A stretch of DNA of 64,000 bases from JAANXG01 sp963731035. Its GTDB lineage: Bacteria; Pseudomonadota; Gammaproteobacteria; Arenicellales; JAANXG01. This document shows, one piece after another, positions 34,534 through 43,690 of this stretch. The translations under genes and the position numbers were made by a program. The stretch is taken from NCBI GenBank assembly GCA_963731035.1, contig CAVSUY010000022.1, forward strand, positions 556,105 to 620,104. The letters are read 5' to 3'. The notes under the pieces are model-generated. The model did not search any database. It saw only the letters and a program-made list of their open reading frames with translations, and had not been told where the DNA came from. How positions within the stretch are numbered: position 1 is the stretch's first letter; each line of letters starts with the position of its first letter.

Positions 34534-35304
34534 TCAGATCAACTCCTTGAGGGAAAAGCCCAGTCCCAGTATCAACAGAAAGGAAGCGATTACCGGTCGC
34601 AACACTTCGTCGCGGATGCCGCTCGCCCAACGCGTTCCCAGGTACAGACCCGGTACGGAACCGATCAACAGCGGCAGCAACAGGTCCATGTCCACCGAAC
34701 CCAGTCCCCAGTGCCCCATTCCAGCCAGTGCCGCAAGGAACACCGCGTGCGTGAGGTCCGTACCCACGATCGTCGTCATGGGCAGGGAACGATAGAACAG
34801 CAGGAGAAACGCCGCCCCCAGGGCCCCCGCTCCAACCGAAGACAAGGTCACCAGCGCGCCCACAAAAGCGCCTCCCGCCACGGTGGCGAGAAACAGCGCG
34901 CGTCCTTCGACCTGAAAATTCCTGTGCTGCATCAACCAGGGACGCAGCAGAGTCACACCCGCCGTCAGCACCAGGGCCACGCCCAAGGTGATGGTCAGCA
35001 GGCTCTCGTAGCCCGCGCCCTTGGCCTGCCAGATCCTCAACAGCCAGAGCGTCGCGGCGGACGCCGGCAGGCTGCCCAGCGCCATGCTCCCCACGATGCG
35101 CCAGCGGATATTGCGCCGAAACTGGTGCAGGGCCACGCCCACGGACTTGGTGAGAGCGGCATAGACAAGATCGGTACCGACGGCGACTGCAGGTGGAATC
35201 CCGTAAAGGATCAACGTCGGTGTCATCAACGCACCGCCGCCAACCCCCGTCAAGCCCACCAGCAGGCCCACCGCGAAGCCCGCGGGGACGAGGAGAAAAT
35301 CCAT
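34534..35304 (-). CDS. TauE/SafE-family sulfite exporter-type permease
   Basis: 256 aa with about eight TM helices. Family motifs: GFAVGLLVGLTGVGGGALMTPTL in the first half and its echo FVGALVTLSSVGAGALGAAFLL in the second. TauE/SafE permeases move anions such as sulfite or sulfonates. The position next to cysH and cysI suggests a sulfur-related substrate, which is inference. It lies 9 nt downstream of the thioredoxin-like gene on the same strand. Confidence 0.9.
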   Translation of the reverse strand: MDFLLVPAGFAVGLLVGLTGVGGGALMTPTLILYGIPPAVAVGTDLVYAALTKSVGVALHQFRRNIRWRIVGSMALGSLPASAATLWLLRIWQAKGAGYESLLTITLGVALVLTAGVTLLRPWLMQHRNFQVEGRALFLATVAGGAFVGALVTLSSVGAGALGAAFLLLFYRSLPMTTIVGTDLTHAVFLAALAGMGHWGLGSVDMDLLLPLLIGSVPGLYLGTRWASGIRDEVLRPVIASFLLILGLGFSLKELI

Positions 35305-35313
35305 AAGGGTATT

Positions 35314-35688
35314 TTATATAAACGCGAGATCCGGATGTCTGTCGACGGCGTCCGCCAGATCCTCTACAGCCGGGTCCGGTTCTCCGCCTCCGGGTCCGGC
35401 GCTCGAAAACCACCGTTTGAACGCCAGGTACGACTCGATGACCTGCTCTCCACCGTCCGGATGCTGCAGCACGAAGAATGGCGCCCGCCGCACGCCGTGC
35501 CGCTCGGCGATACGTATGCCGGGACTGGACGGATCGCCCTCCACCGCCGGCACAATGTCGCCCACGTAGCGCATCAGGCCGTCCTTTTGCAGACGACGCT
35601 CGATATCCCCGCACTTGGGACAGGGCTCGCCGTCCGCCAGCAGCTTCTTGACGAACAGGACCCTGGGCATGTCGGTGGACTCCCGCAT
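35314..35688 (-). CDS. Thioredoxin-fold protein of the sulfate-assimilation cluster
   Basis: 124 aa from the ATG at 35688, which overlaps the cysH TGA (TGATG). It begins MRESTDMPRVLFVKKLLADG. A glutaredoxin-like fold is suggested by the early CPKC motif and the APFFVL strand with a likely cis-Pro. Between CysH and a TauE permease it may supply electrons to APS reductase or handle sulfur, but no experiment is implied by the sequence. Upstream in-frame residues to 35727 lie inside cysH. Confidence 0.75.
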   Translation of the reverse strand: MRESTDMPRVLFVKKLLADGEPCPKCGDIERRLQKDGLMRYVGDIVPAVEGDPSSPGIRIAERHGVRRAPFFVLQHPDGGEQVIESYLAFKRWFSSAGPGGGEPDPAVEDLADAVDRHPDLAFI

Positions 35689-36416
35689 CAGCCCGCCTTT
35701 CGAACGTTGTCTGCATGCAGACCGCACTCCTTGTCAGCGTCGTTCTCCCACCACCAGCGTCCTTCGCGCTCGTGCTGGTTGGGCAGCACCGCGCGGGTAC
35801 AGGGCTCGCAGCCGATGCTGACGAAGCCCCTGCGGTGCAGCTCGTTGTACGGCACGTCGTTCTCGCGGATGAAGGCCCACACGTCATGCGAGGACCAGTT
35901 GGCCAGGGGATTGATCTTGACCAGAGGGTGATCCGGTGCCGAGAACACATTGTCTTGCTGTACCACCGCCACCCCGGCCCGCGTGTCCGGGCTCTGATCG
36001 CGGCGCTGGCCGGTGACCCACGCGTCGAGATCCACCAGCCTGCGGCGGAGGGGGCCCACCTTACGGACCCCGCAGCACTCGCTGTGACCGTCCCCGTAGA
36101 AGCTGAACAGGCCCTTCTCGCCCACCAGGGAGCCGAGTTGACCGGAATCCGGATGCAGCACCTCCAACTCGATGGGATAAGTCTTCCGCACGGTCTCGAT
36201 GAACCGGTACGTCTCGGCATGCAACCGCCCCGTGTCCAGGGTAAACACCGGCACTCCGGGGAGGATGCGGCTGGCCATGTGCACCAGCACCACATCCTCG
36301 GCGCCGCTGAACGACACCGCCAGGTTGTCATACTGGGTCAATGCCCATTCGAGAATTTCCTCGGGATGCTGGCCCGCCAGGTGTCTCGCCAGAGGCTCGA
36401 ACTCGAAACTCGTCAT
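35688..36416 (-). CDS. cysH: Adenylylsulfate (APS) reductase, assimilatory, 4-Cys type
   Basis: 242 aa. Reduces APS/PAPS to sulfite with thioredoxin or glutaredoxin electrons. PAPS reductase-family P-loop-like region LAVSFSGAEDVVLVH, then the two cysteine pairs ECCGVRKVGPL and SIGCEPCTRAV that bind a [4Fe-4S] cluster and mark APS-preferring enzymes, and the catalytic C-terminal ECGLH. E. coli-type PAPS reductase lacks the cluster cysteines. Part of a minus-strand cluster cysI-DUF934-cysH-Trx-TauE. Confidence 0.95.
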   Translation of the reverse strand: MTSFEFEPLARHLAGQHPEEILEWALTQYDNLAVSFSGAEDVVLVHMASRILPGVPVFTLDTGRLHAETYRFIETVRKTYPIELEVLHPDSGQLGSLVGEKGLFSFYGDGHSECCGVRKVGPLRRRLVDLDAWVTGQRRDQSPDTRAGVAVVQQDNVFSAPDHPLVKINPLANWSSHDVWAFIRENDVPYNELHRRGFVSIGCEPCTRAVLPNQHEREGRWWWENDADKECGLHADNVRKAG

Positions 36417-36428
36417 GCTGAATGCTCC

Positions 36429-36929
36429 TTAGGTTGTTTCCGGCGCGCCCTGGGAGCGCCTGCGGAATATCAATGGGATACGGTCGTGAGACGGCTGATA
36501 GCTAACTGTGATCTCGTCGAAACCTTCCAGCAGTCCATCGACGCTATCCGACGACACCGGTTCAAAAGCATTGATCCCGCAGCGCTCCATGTACGCCACG
36601 TGATCACGGCGGGCGCCGAGGGCGCGCAACTCGCCCTCGAACCCATAGCGCTCCCGTAGGAGGTACGCATGGGAGTAGCCGCGGCCTTCGCCGAACTTGT
36701 CGAACTCCAGCACGATCAGGTCGAGGCCGGGCACGAAGGGCGCGACGTCCTGCAAGGCGTCCGCGGGAAGCAGACGGACGCCGACCCTGCCGTCGTGACG
36801 CTCGAGGAAATCGCGCTCCCGCAACCAACGACCCAGCGAAACCGTGATATCCCCAGGCTCCGGCAGCGCGTCGTCAGCCAGATGCGACCACCGATTGCCC
36901 TGGATCTTTCGATTGATGATGACTGACAT
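36429..36929 (-). CDS. DUF934-family protein of the sulfite-reduction cluster
   Basis: 166 aa. Typical DUF934: begins with a short beta strand (SVIINRKI) and contains LPADALQDVAPFVPGLDLIVLEFDKFGEGRGYS-type segments and AYMERCGINAFEPV. The function is unknown, but the gene is almost always beside cysI and cysH, implying a role in siroheme sulfite reduction or its electron supply. Its 5' end overlaps the cysI 3' end by 56 nt. Confidence 0.9.
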   Translation of the reverse strand: MSVIINRKIQGNRWSHLADDALPEPGDITVSLGRWLRERDFLERHDGRVGVRLLPADALQDVAPFVPGLDLIVLEFDKFGEGRGYSHAYLLRERYGFEGELRALGARRDHVAYMERCGINAFEPVSSDSVDGLLEGFDEITVSYQPSHDRIPLIFRRRSQGAPETT

Positions 36930-38583
36930 AAACCTGGTCCTTGAATGGCTGTGTACCGACCCGCGCGTACGTATCGATGAAGCTCTCGCCGGACACGCGT
37001 TGCTCTATATAGACGTTGACGATCTGTTCGATGGTGTCGGCCACTGCGTCCTTGGGGACGCTGGGCCCCAGGCGGGTGCCGATGGACGCCGCATCGTCGG
37101 CGCGGCCGCCGAGGGTGATCTGGTACCACTCCTCGCCGTGCTTGTCGACGCCGAGGATGCCGATGTGGCCGGCATGGTGGTGACCGCACGCGTTCATGCA
37201 GCCGGACATCTTCAGTTGTATCCGGCCGACGTCGTACAACCGATCCAACTTCTCGAACCGCTCGTTGATCTGCTTCGCGATAGGTATGGACCCGGCGTTG
37301 GCCAGGGAGCAGAAGTCCAGTCCCGGGCAGCAGATCATGTCGTTCAAGGTGCCGATATTCGGCGTCGCCAAGCGGTGCCGGTCCAGCTCGCGCCAGACTT
37401 TCACCACCTCCTCCTGGCGCACGTGTGCGAGGATGAGATTCTGATCGTGGGTGCTGCGTATTTCACCGATGCTGTATCGCTCGGCGATATCGGCCACGGC
37501 GTGCATCTGGGCGGATGTGATGTCTCCGGGAGGCACCCCGGGTGCCTTGAGGGATACGACGACGATTCGGTAACCCGGGTGCTTGTGCTCGATAGTGTTC
37601 TGCCGGTACCAGTTGGCAAAACGCGTATCCAGCATCCAGCGCTCGATCTGGCGCGTATCCTCCGCCCGCGGCGCTGCCTCGCCGGCGACGTCGCCGCGAA
37701 AGAACCGGGCCACGGTCTCGACTTCGTCGGGGCCTATTTCGAGCGGTTCACCACTCGCCAGCATGCTCTGCCATTCCTGCTCCACCCGTTCGCGGAAGAC
37801 GTCAATGCCGACTGCGTTGACCAGTATCTTGATCCGCGCCTTGTGCAGGTTGTCGCGGCGGCCCAGCAGGTTGTAGACCCTCAGTATCGCCTCGATGTAG
37901 GAAAGCAGGTGCCCGCGCGGCAGGAATTCCCGCAGCAGCCTGCCCACCACCGGAGTGCGCCCCATGCCGCCGCCGACCCAGACCTCGAACCCGGGCTTGC
38001 CGGTCTCGCCGTCCACGAGGCGCAGCCCGATGTCATGGAAGCGTATGGCGGCGCGGTCGCGCTCGCCCCCGGTGACCGCTATCTTGAACTTGCGCGGCAG
38101 CCACGAGAATTCCGGATGCAGCGTGGACCACTGGCGGATGATCTCGCAGTACGGGCGCGGGTCCTCGACTTCATCACCGGCGACGCCGGCCAGATGGTCG
38201 GCAGTGACGTTGCGCACGCAGTTGCCACTGGTTTGTATGGCATGCATGTCGACGTCCGCCAGTTCTTGTAGAATGTCCGGCACGTCTTTCAGCTCGGGCC
38301 AGTTGTACTGAATATTCTGGCGCGTGGTGAAGTGGCCGAAGCCCCGGTCGTACTTGTCCGCGATTCGGGCCAGTGCGTGCAGCTGCGTGGAACTCAGCAG
38401 GCCGTACGGAATGGCGACCCGGAGCATGTACGCGTGGCGCTGAAGATACAGCCCATTCCTCAGGCGCAGCTGCTTGAACTCGTCTTCGGCGAGCTCCCCG
38501 CCCAGATATCGATCAACCTGCCCGCGAAACTGGTTAACGCGCTGATTCACCAGTGATCGATCACTGTCGTCGTATTGATACAT
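36874..38583 (-). CDS. cysI: Sulfite reductase, hemoprotein (beta) subunit
   Basis: 569 aa. Six-electron reduction of sulfite to sulfide using siroheme coupled to [4Fe-4S]. Two nitrite/sulfite reductase repeats; the cluster cysteines are in DMICCPGLDFCSLA and KMSGCMNACGHHHAGHIG. Substrate-binding basic residues are in FTTRQNIQYNWPEL and STHDQNLILAHV. No flavoprotein CysJ is adjacent, so electrons probably come from ferredoxin or the neighbouring thioredoxin-like protein. First gene of the cluster; the promoter region is shared with hrpA. Confidence 0.94.
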   Translation of the reverse strand: MYQYDDSDRSLVNQRVNQFRGQVDRYLGGELAEDEFKQLRLRNGLYLQRHAYMLRVAIPYGLLSSTQLHALARIADKYDRGFGHFTTRQNIQYNWPELKDVPDILQELADVDMHAIQTSGNCVRNVTADHLAGVAGDEVEDPRPYCEIIRQWSTLHPEFSWLPRKFKIAVTGGERDRAAIRFHDIGLRLVDGETGKPGFEVWVGGGMGRTPVVGRLLREFLPRGHLLSYIEAILRVYNLLGRRDNLHKARIKILVNAVGIDVFRERVEQEWQSMLASGEPLEIGPDEVETVARFFRGDVAGEAAPRAEDTRQIERWMLDTRFANWYRQNTIEHKHPGYRIVVVSLKAPGVPPGDITSAQMHAVADIAERYSIGEIRSTHDQNLILAHVRQEEVVKVWRELDRHRLATPNIGTLNDMICCPGLDFCSLANAGSIPIAKQINERFEKLDRLYDVGRIQLKMSGCMNACGHHHAGHIGILGVDKHGEEWYQITLGGRADDAASIGTRLGPSVPKDAVADTIEQIVNVYIEQRVSGESFIDTYARVGTQPFKDQVYVSHHQSKDPGQSVVASG

Positions 38584-38720
38584 GGGCGTTGGCTGGGTTG
38601 TGGTGTCTCGGACCGGGCTTCGACCGGATTCCGGTTGATACTAGCGATTCCGCCTAAGAAGAAAAAAGTATAAATATCAATATTGATATAATTCCTTCTT
38701 ATATATAACCAGCCATCAAA
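38584..38720. promoter_or_regulatory. Divergent cysI/hrpA control region with a 16-bp palindrome
   Basis: 137 bp, strikingly AT-rich from 38655 to 38710 in an otherwise GC-rich area. It holds a perfect 16-bp palindrome ATATCAATATTGATAT (38674-38689). TTGATA inside it and downstream TATATA could be promoter boxes for hrpA; the opposite strand serves cysI. A repressor or activator site is likely; the regulator is unknown. Confidence 0.55.
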
Positions 38721-41700
38721 ATGAGCCGAGTCGAACCCATAAGCCGCGGCCACGCGGCCGAGCCCGGCCGCGGACTCTCAGCCTGCATGGGCCGCGACCA
38801 GGCCCGTCTGATGCGGCTTCAGGAAGGGGGCCGTACCGACGAGTTCCAGCGCCTGTTCGACGCCTCGGCCGCGTTGCGGCGGGCCCGGGCCGAAGGTGTT
38901 CCGCGCCTGCGTTTCGACGACGCCCTGCCCATCACCGGTAAGAAGACCGAGATTCAGCAGGCGATCCGCGACCACCAGGTGGTCGTAGTCTGCGGGGAGA
39001 CGGGCTCCGGCAAGAGTACCCAGCTGCCCAAGCTCTGCCTGGAGATCGGCCGCGGCATCGGCGGCTTCATCGGCCACACCCAGCCCCGGCGGGTGGCCGC
39101 CAGGGCCATCGCCGAACGGCTGGCAGAGGAACTGGGCGGAGAAGTGGGAGGCCACGCCGGCTACAAGTTTCGCTTCGCCGAGCAGCTCGGGACCCGGACT
39201 TATATAAAGGTACTGACGGACGGCATGCTGCTGGCGGAGCTCGAAACCGACCGGCGCCTGGCGCAGTACGACACGCTGATCATCGACGAGGCCCACGAAC
39301 GCTCGCTCAACGTCGACTTCCTGTTGGGGTTCCTGAAGCGCTTGCTCCCCGAAAGGCCGGAGCTGCGAGTGATCATCACCTCCGCGACCATAGACCCCGG
39401 GAGGTTCTCGCGGTACTTCGACGATGCCCCCGTAATAGAGGTATCGGGCCGCACCTACCCGGTCGAGATCCGCTACCGGCCTTTTGACAACGACGACGCC
39501 GATGCCGGGGAGCGGAACCTGGAGGTCGCACTGCTTCACGCCGTCGACGAGCTGACCCGCGAAGGGCCGGGCGACATCCTGGTGTTCCTGCCGGGGGAGT
39601 TCCATATCCATAAGACGGCCGGCCTGCTGCGCAGAAAGCACTACCGGAACACCGAGATCCTGCCCCTTTACGCCAGACTCTCTTCCCGGGAACAGCAGCG
39701 CATATTCCAACCCGGAGGCGCGCGGCGGATCGTGCTGGCAACCAATGTCGCCGAGACTTCGATCACCGTACCCGGTATCCGCTACGTGATCGACGGGGGG
39801 CTGGCTCGCATCAGCCGCTACCGCCCTGCGCGCCAGGTCCAGGCGCTGCCCATCGAGCCCGTATCCAAAGCATCGGCAAAACAACGGGCCGGGCGCTGCG
39901 GGCGTGAGGCCGCGGGCATTTGCATCCGCCTTTACGACGATAAGGACTTCGAGAGCCGGGAGGAATTTACCGAGCCGGAGGTCCGGCGCACATCCCTGGC
40001 CAGTGTCATCCTGACCATGCACAAGCTGCGCCTAGGAGATGTGGAGCAGTTCCCCTTCATAGAGCCACCGCCGGCCAACATCGTCAAGGCCGGCTACCGC
40101 TTGCTCGAGGAGCTCAGTGCCGTCGACGACGGGCACCGACTGACCCGCACCGGAAAACGCCTGGCGCGCATTCCCGCGGATCCCCGTATCGGGCGCATGC
40201 TTCTCGCCGCCCAGGAGCACGGCTGCGCGAACGAAGTACTGACCATCGCCGCCGCGTTGTCCATCCAGGACCCGCGCGACTACCCGGCCGATGCCCAGGA
40301 ACGAGCCCGCGAGGCCCATGCCCGCTACCGCCACGACAGGTCGGACTTCCTGAGCCTGCTGCTGCTTTGGGAGCACTACCGGCGCGACACCCGTGACCTG
40401 TCCCATCGCCAGCGGGCCCGGTACTGCCGGGAGCGATACCTGTCCGTGGTGCGCATGCGGGAGTGGCGCAACGTCCGGGATCAGCTCAAGGGCATCGCCC
40501 GCGCGCTTGGCATAGCGGTCAATCAAACCGCTGCCCCGGAGTCCGCGGTACACAAGGCGCTGCTCACCGGCCTGCTCGGCAATATAGCCCAACGCCACGA
40601 AGACAAAGAGTACTTGGGCACCCAGGGCAAGAAGCTGTTTATCCATCCTTCGTCGGCGTTGTTCAAGACCGGACCCAAGTGGTTGATGTGCGCCGAGTTG
40701 GTGCAGACCCACAAACTCTACGCACGCACCGTGGCCGCCATCGAGCCCGCCTGGGTCGAGCGCCCCGCCGGCCACCTGGTCAGGCGGCAGTATCTCGAGC
40801 CGGCCTGGGACGCCAAACGCGGCGAAGTCATCGCCAGGGAACAGGTCACGCTGTTCGGACTGACACTGGTCAGGGGCCGGCAGGTGAGCTTCTCGAAGAT
40901 AGACCCTGCGGCCAGTCGAGAAGTCTTCATCCGCCAGGCGGTCGTAACCGGCGACCTGCATCCGGTGCCGGAGTTCATCCGCCGCAACACGACGCTGCTC
41001 GGAAAAATGGAAGAAGTCGAGCAGCGCACCCGGCGCTCGGACGTGGTGATTGACGATGAGCGACTGTACGAGTTCTACAACCAACGCTTGCCGGAGGACG
41101 TCAGGGATATCCGCGGTCTGCGGCGCTGGCTCGAGCACGCCACGGGCCGCCAGTTGGACGCCCTGCACCTGGACCCTGAGAGCGCGCGGGCCACGGCGGT
41201 GGACGAGGAGTATCCCGATCGCTTTCCCGACTACCTGGAAATCGACGGCAACCGCCTGCCTCTCCGGTATCGCTTCGAACCGGGTCACCCCTATGACGGC
41301 GTCACCCTCAGGGTTCCGGCGCCGCTGGCGCGCCAGCTCGAACCCGCCCGCTTGAGCTGGCTGGTGCCGGGACTGCTGGCGGAGAAGATGACGGCTCTGA
41401 TCAAGGCGTTACCCAAGGCGCGTCGCCGCGGTCTGGGCCCGGCGAACGAGGTGGCGCTTACTTGCCTTCGATCCATGAAGCCGGATGCCGGCGAGAGCCT
41501 GGGGGAGTGCATGTCCCGTACGCTCGAGGAGCAGAAAGGCATCGACATTCCGGTAGATGCCTGGGACGAACAGGAGCTGCCCGCGCACCTGCGCATGAAC
41601 CTCGAGGTGACGGACGCCGCTGGTTCGGTCCTGGCTCATGGCCGCGACTTGCAGGGGTTGCAGACCCAACTCGCCGGCAATGCGGACGAGGCCGGGAACG

Positions 41701-42587
41701 TGCAGACGGATGCGGTTCCATGGCTCGCGGAAGGCCTGACCGACTGGTCGTTCGGCGATCTTCCGGAGACTATCGAGTACCGGCAAGCCGGGGTGCGCCT
41801 TCGCGCCTTCGTCGCTCTGCGGGACGACGGTGACAGCGTCGCCACTGCCCTGTTCGACCGCGAGGACGATGCGCGGGACAGCATGAAACGCGGGCTGCGG
41901 CGGCTGATCCGGTTGCGCCTGGCCGGCAGACTGAAGTATCTGCACAAGAATCTGCCGCAGGCCGAACGCATGTGCCTGAACTTCGCGCCGGTTGGAACCT
42001 GCGGGCAGCTCAAGCGGGACATCATCGATGCCGCCCTGTCCCGCGCCGGCGGCGGACAGGCCTGGTCCATCCGGTGCGCGGCCGGGTTCGAGAAGGAGAT
42101 CGTGGCCATCAACGAGTCGCTGGTGCCCGCGGCGACCGCCATCTGCGACGCCGTGGCGCCGGCGCTGGATCGATTCAGGGACTGTATAAGCCGTCTGGAC
42201 TCGCTTCCCCCGGAAGCCCGCACCGACATTGCGCAGCAGCTCGATCTACTGGTATTCCCCGGTTTTGTCGCGCACGCACCCGCCGGACAACTCGAGCACT
42301 ACGACCGCTATCTGAACGGTGTGCAGAAACGCATCGCCCGTTGTCTCAATAACCCTGAGCAGGACCGTTCGCGCATGAAGAGAATCGACCCCTTCTGGAA
42401 ACCGCTGCTGCTGGCCCACCCGCCGCCACCGGATCCGGTGCCGGAGGAGCTTGCCAGGTTCCGCTGGATGCTCGAGGAATTCCGCGTATCAGCGTTCGCG
42501 CAGGAGCTCAGGACCGCGCGGCCGGTGTCGGAAAAACGCCTCGAGGAGCAGTGGCGGATCTGGCGGGCATCACAAGTAGAGGGCTGA
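38721..42587 (+). CDS. hrpA: ATP-dependent RNA helicase HrpA
   Basis: 1288 aa DEAH-box helicase. Walker A GETGSGKSTQLPK, DEAH in LIIDEAHERSLNVDF, motif III SATIDPGRFS, motif VI-like QRAGRCGREAAG, then HA2/OB-fold regions and the long HrpA-specific C-terminal DUF3418 domain. Full length compared with E. coli (about 1300 aa). HrpA acts on mRNA and rescues stalled ribosomes. Divergent from cysI; it ends 6 nt before the YdcF-like gene. Confidence 0.96.
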   Translation: MSRVEPISRGHAAEPGRGLSACMGRDQARLMRLQEGGRTDEFQRLFDASAALRRARAEGVPRLRFDDALPITGKKTEIQQAIRDHQVVVVCGETGSGKSTQLPKLCLEIGRGIGGFIGHTQPRRVAARAIAERLAEELGGEVGGHAGYKFRFAEQLGTRTYIKVLTDGMLLAELETDRRLAQYDTLIIDEAHERSLNVDFLLGFLKRLLPERPELRVIITSATIDPGRFSRYFDDAPVIEVSGRTYPVEIRYRPFDNDDADAGERNLEVALLHAVDELTREGPGDILVFLPGEFHIHKTAGLLRRKHYRNTEILPLYARLSSREQQRIFQPGGARRIVLATNVAETSITVPGIRYVIDGGLARISRYRPARQVQALPIEPVSKASAKQRAGRCGREAAGICIRLYDDKDFESREEFTEPEVRRTSLASVILTMHKLRLGDVEQFPFIEPPPANIVKAGYRLLEELSAVDDGHRLTRTGKRLARIPADPRIGRMLLAAQEHGCANEVLTIAAALSIQDPRDYPADAQERAREAHARYRHDRSDFLSLLLLWEHYRRDTRDLSHRQRARYCRERYLSVVRMREWRNVRDQLKGIARALGIAVNQTAAPESAVHKALLTGLLGNIAQRHEDKEYLGTQGKKLFIHPSSALFKTGPKWLMCAELVQTHKLYARTVAAIEPAWVERPAGHLVRRQYLEPAWDAKRGEVIAREQVTLFGLTLVRGRQVSFSKIDPAASREVFIRQAVVTGDLHPVPEFIRRNTTLLGKMEEVEQRTRRSDVVIDDERLYEFYNQRLPEDVRDIRGLRRWLEHATGRQLDALHLDPESARATAVDEEYPDRFPDYLEIDGNRLPLRYRFEPGHPYDGVTLRVPAPLARQLEPARLSWLVPGLLAEKMTALIKALPKARRRGLGPANEVALTCLRSMKPDAGESLGECMSRTLEEQKGIDIPVDAWDEQELPAHLRMNLEVTDAAGSVLAHGRDLQGLQTQLAGNADEAGNVQTDAVPWLAEGLTDWSFGDLPETIEYRQAGVRLRAFVALRDDGDSVATALFDREDDARDSMKRGLRRLIRLRLAGRLKYLHKNLPQAERMCLNFAPVGTCGQLKRDIIDAALSRAGGGQAWSIRCAAGFEKEIVAINESLVPAATAICDAVAPALDRFRDCISRLDSLPPEARTDIAQQLDLLVFPGFVAHAPAGQLEHYDRYLNGVQKRIARCLNNPEQDRSRMKRIDPFWKPLLLAHPPPPDPVPEELARFRWMLEEFRVSAFAQELRTARPVSEKRLEEQWRIWRASQVEG

Positions 42588-42593
42588 TCACCG

Positions 42594-43364
42594 ATGGAAA
42601 TTTTCCTTTCAAAGTTCATTCCGCTGTTCCTGTATCCCGTGGGCCTGGCCTTCAGCCTGTTGATATTGGTGGTGCTGCTGATGTTCGCCAAACGGCTCCG
42701 CGCGGCCTGGACCCTGGTGTTCGTCATCGTGCTGCTGGTATTCGTGGCCGGCAACGACCGCACGGCGTACGCCCTGATCCGCGGCCTGGAGAACGAGTAT
42801 CCGCCGATATCGGTGGAAGACACGCCGAAAGCGGACGTCATCGTGGTACTGGGCGGCGGCCTGGACCTGCCGCACCCGCCGCGCCTGTATCCGGACCTGA
42901 ACACCAGCTCCGACCGGCTGCTGCACGCACTGCGGCTGTATCGGGCCGGCAAAGCGGACCACGTACTGCTGACCGGCGGCAATGTGTTTCCCGAACCGGG
43001 CCTGGAAAGCGAGTCGTACTACGCACGCGGGGTGCTGGAGCTGTGGGGCATTCCGGAATCGGCGGTGGTGATGGAGACGAAGAGCCGCAATACTCTCCAG
43101 AACGCCGAGTTCAGCGCCCGCGTACTGGAAAAGCGCCACTGGAAGAAAGTGCTGCTGATCACCTCGGCGTCGCACATGCGCCGCGCCGTGATGGCCTTCC
43201 ACGCCGCCGGCGTCGACGTCATTCCGGTGCCGGTCGACTACCTTGCGGTGAAGACCGGTGCGCCGGCCGCGCTGGGCTGGGTGCCGAATGTCAATGCCCT
43301 GGCCGGGACCACGTACGCGTTGCATGAGTACCTGGGGCGGCTGTGGTACCGGTTCAAGCTCTAG
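42594..43364 (+). CDS. YdcF/DUF218-family membrane protein (ElyC/SanA type)
   Basis: 256 aa. Two N-terminal TM helices (residues about 6-30 and 38-55), then a periplasmic DUF218 domain with VIVVLGGGLDLPHPPRLYP, LLTGGNVFPEPG, METKSRNTLQNAEFSARVL and SASHMRRAVMAFHAAG. ElyC and SanA affect envelope integrity and peptidoglycan lipid-carrier use. The exact biochemical role is unsettled. It starts 6 nt after hrpA and is likely co-transcribed. Confidence 0.9.
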   Translation: MEIFLSKFIPLFLYPVGLAFSLLILVVLLMFAKRLRAAWTLVFVIVLLVFVAGNDRTAYALIRGLENEYPPISVEDTPKADVIVVLGGGLDLPHPPRLYPDLNTSSDRLLHALRLYRAGKADHVLLTGGNVFPEPGLESESYYARGVLELWGIPESAVVMETKSRNTLQNAEFSARVLEKRHWKKVLLITSASHMRRAVMAFHAAGVDVIPVPVDYLAVKTGAPAALGWVPNVNALAGTTYALHEYLGRLWYRFKL

Positions 43365-43374
43365 GAGCCTGTCA

Positions 43375-43591
43375 CTAGTGTACCCCGCCAGAAATGATGC
43401 AAATGATTTCAGGCGGGGATGACGGTGGCCCCGATCCGCAAACGGGCGCCGCCGGGGTCTTTTTCAGTCGCTCCCCGACACTCGCTTGGTGAAAAAGACC
43501 CCGGCGGCGCCCTTTCGATGCTCTATCAAACAATTCAACCCGGATCGGCAAGCCGCCGATAAGTTACAGACTGTTTGACGGGGTACACTAG
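43375..43591. mobile_element. 217-bp MITE-like element with 13-bp terminal inverted repeats and a 23-bp internal hairpin
   Basis: Ends CTAGTGTACCCCG (43375-43387) and CGGGGTACACTAG (43579-43591) are exact reverse complements. Inside are an imperfect 16-bp hairpin (CCCCGCCAGAAATGAT...ATGATTTCAGGCGGGG, 43384-43419) and a perfect 23-bp inverted repeat (43444-43466 and 43490-43512) with a 23-nt loop. It contains no ORF. No clear target-site duplication outside the ends. The same termini recur in the 35-bp palindrome at 20017. Confidence 0.65.
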
Positions 43592-43604
43592 GGAGCCAGC
43601 ACGG

Positions 43605-43690
43605 GATCGCGGCTGAAGCCGCTCCTACGATCCCGGGTTTGACTCTGAAGGAGAACCTCGGGTTGTAGGAGCGGCTTCAGCCGCGATCGT
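43605..43690. repeat. Dispersed inverted-repeat element, family A, paired copy
   Basis: Left arm ATCGCGGCTGAAGCCGCTCC and right arm TAGGAGCGGCTTCAGCCGCG, directly adjacent to the 217-bp element. Confidence 0.9.

Noticed and set aside
34469..36331. 620-codon minus-strand frame across TauE, the thioredoxin-like gene and cysH
   Set aside because: It is an alternative frame on the same strand as real genes; its Arg/Gly/Ala-rich product is typical of misread GC-rich sequence.
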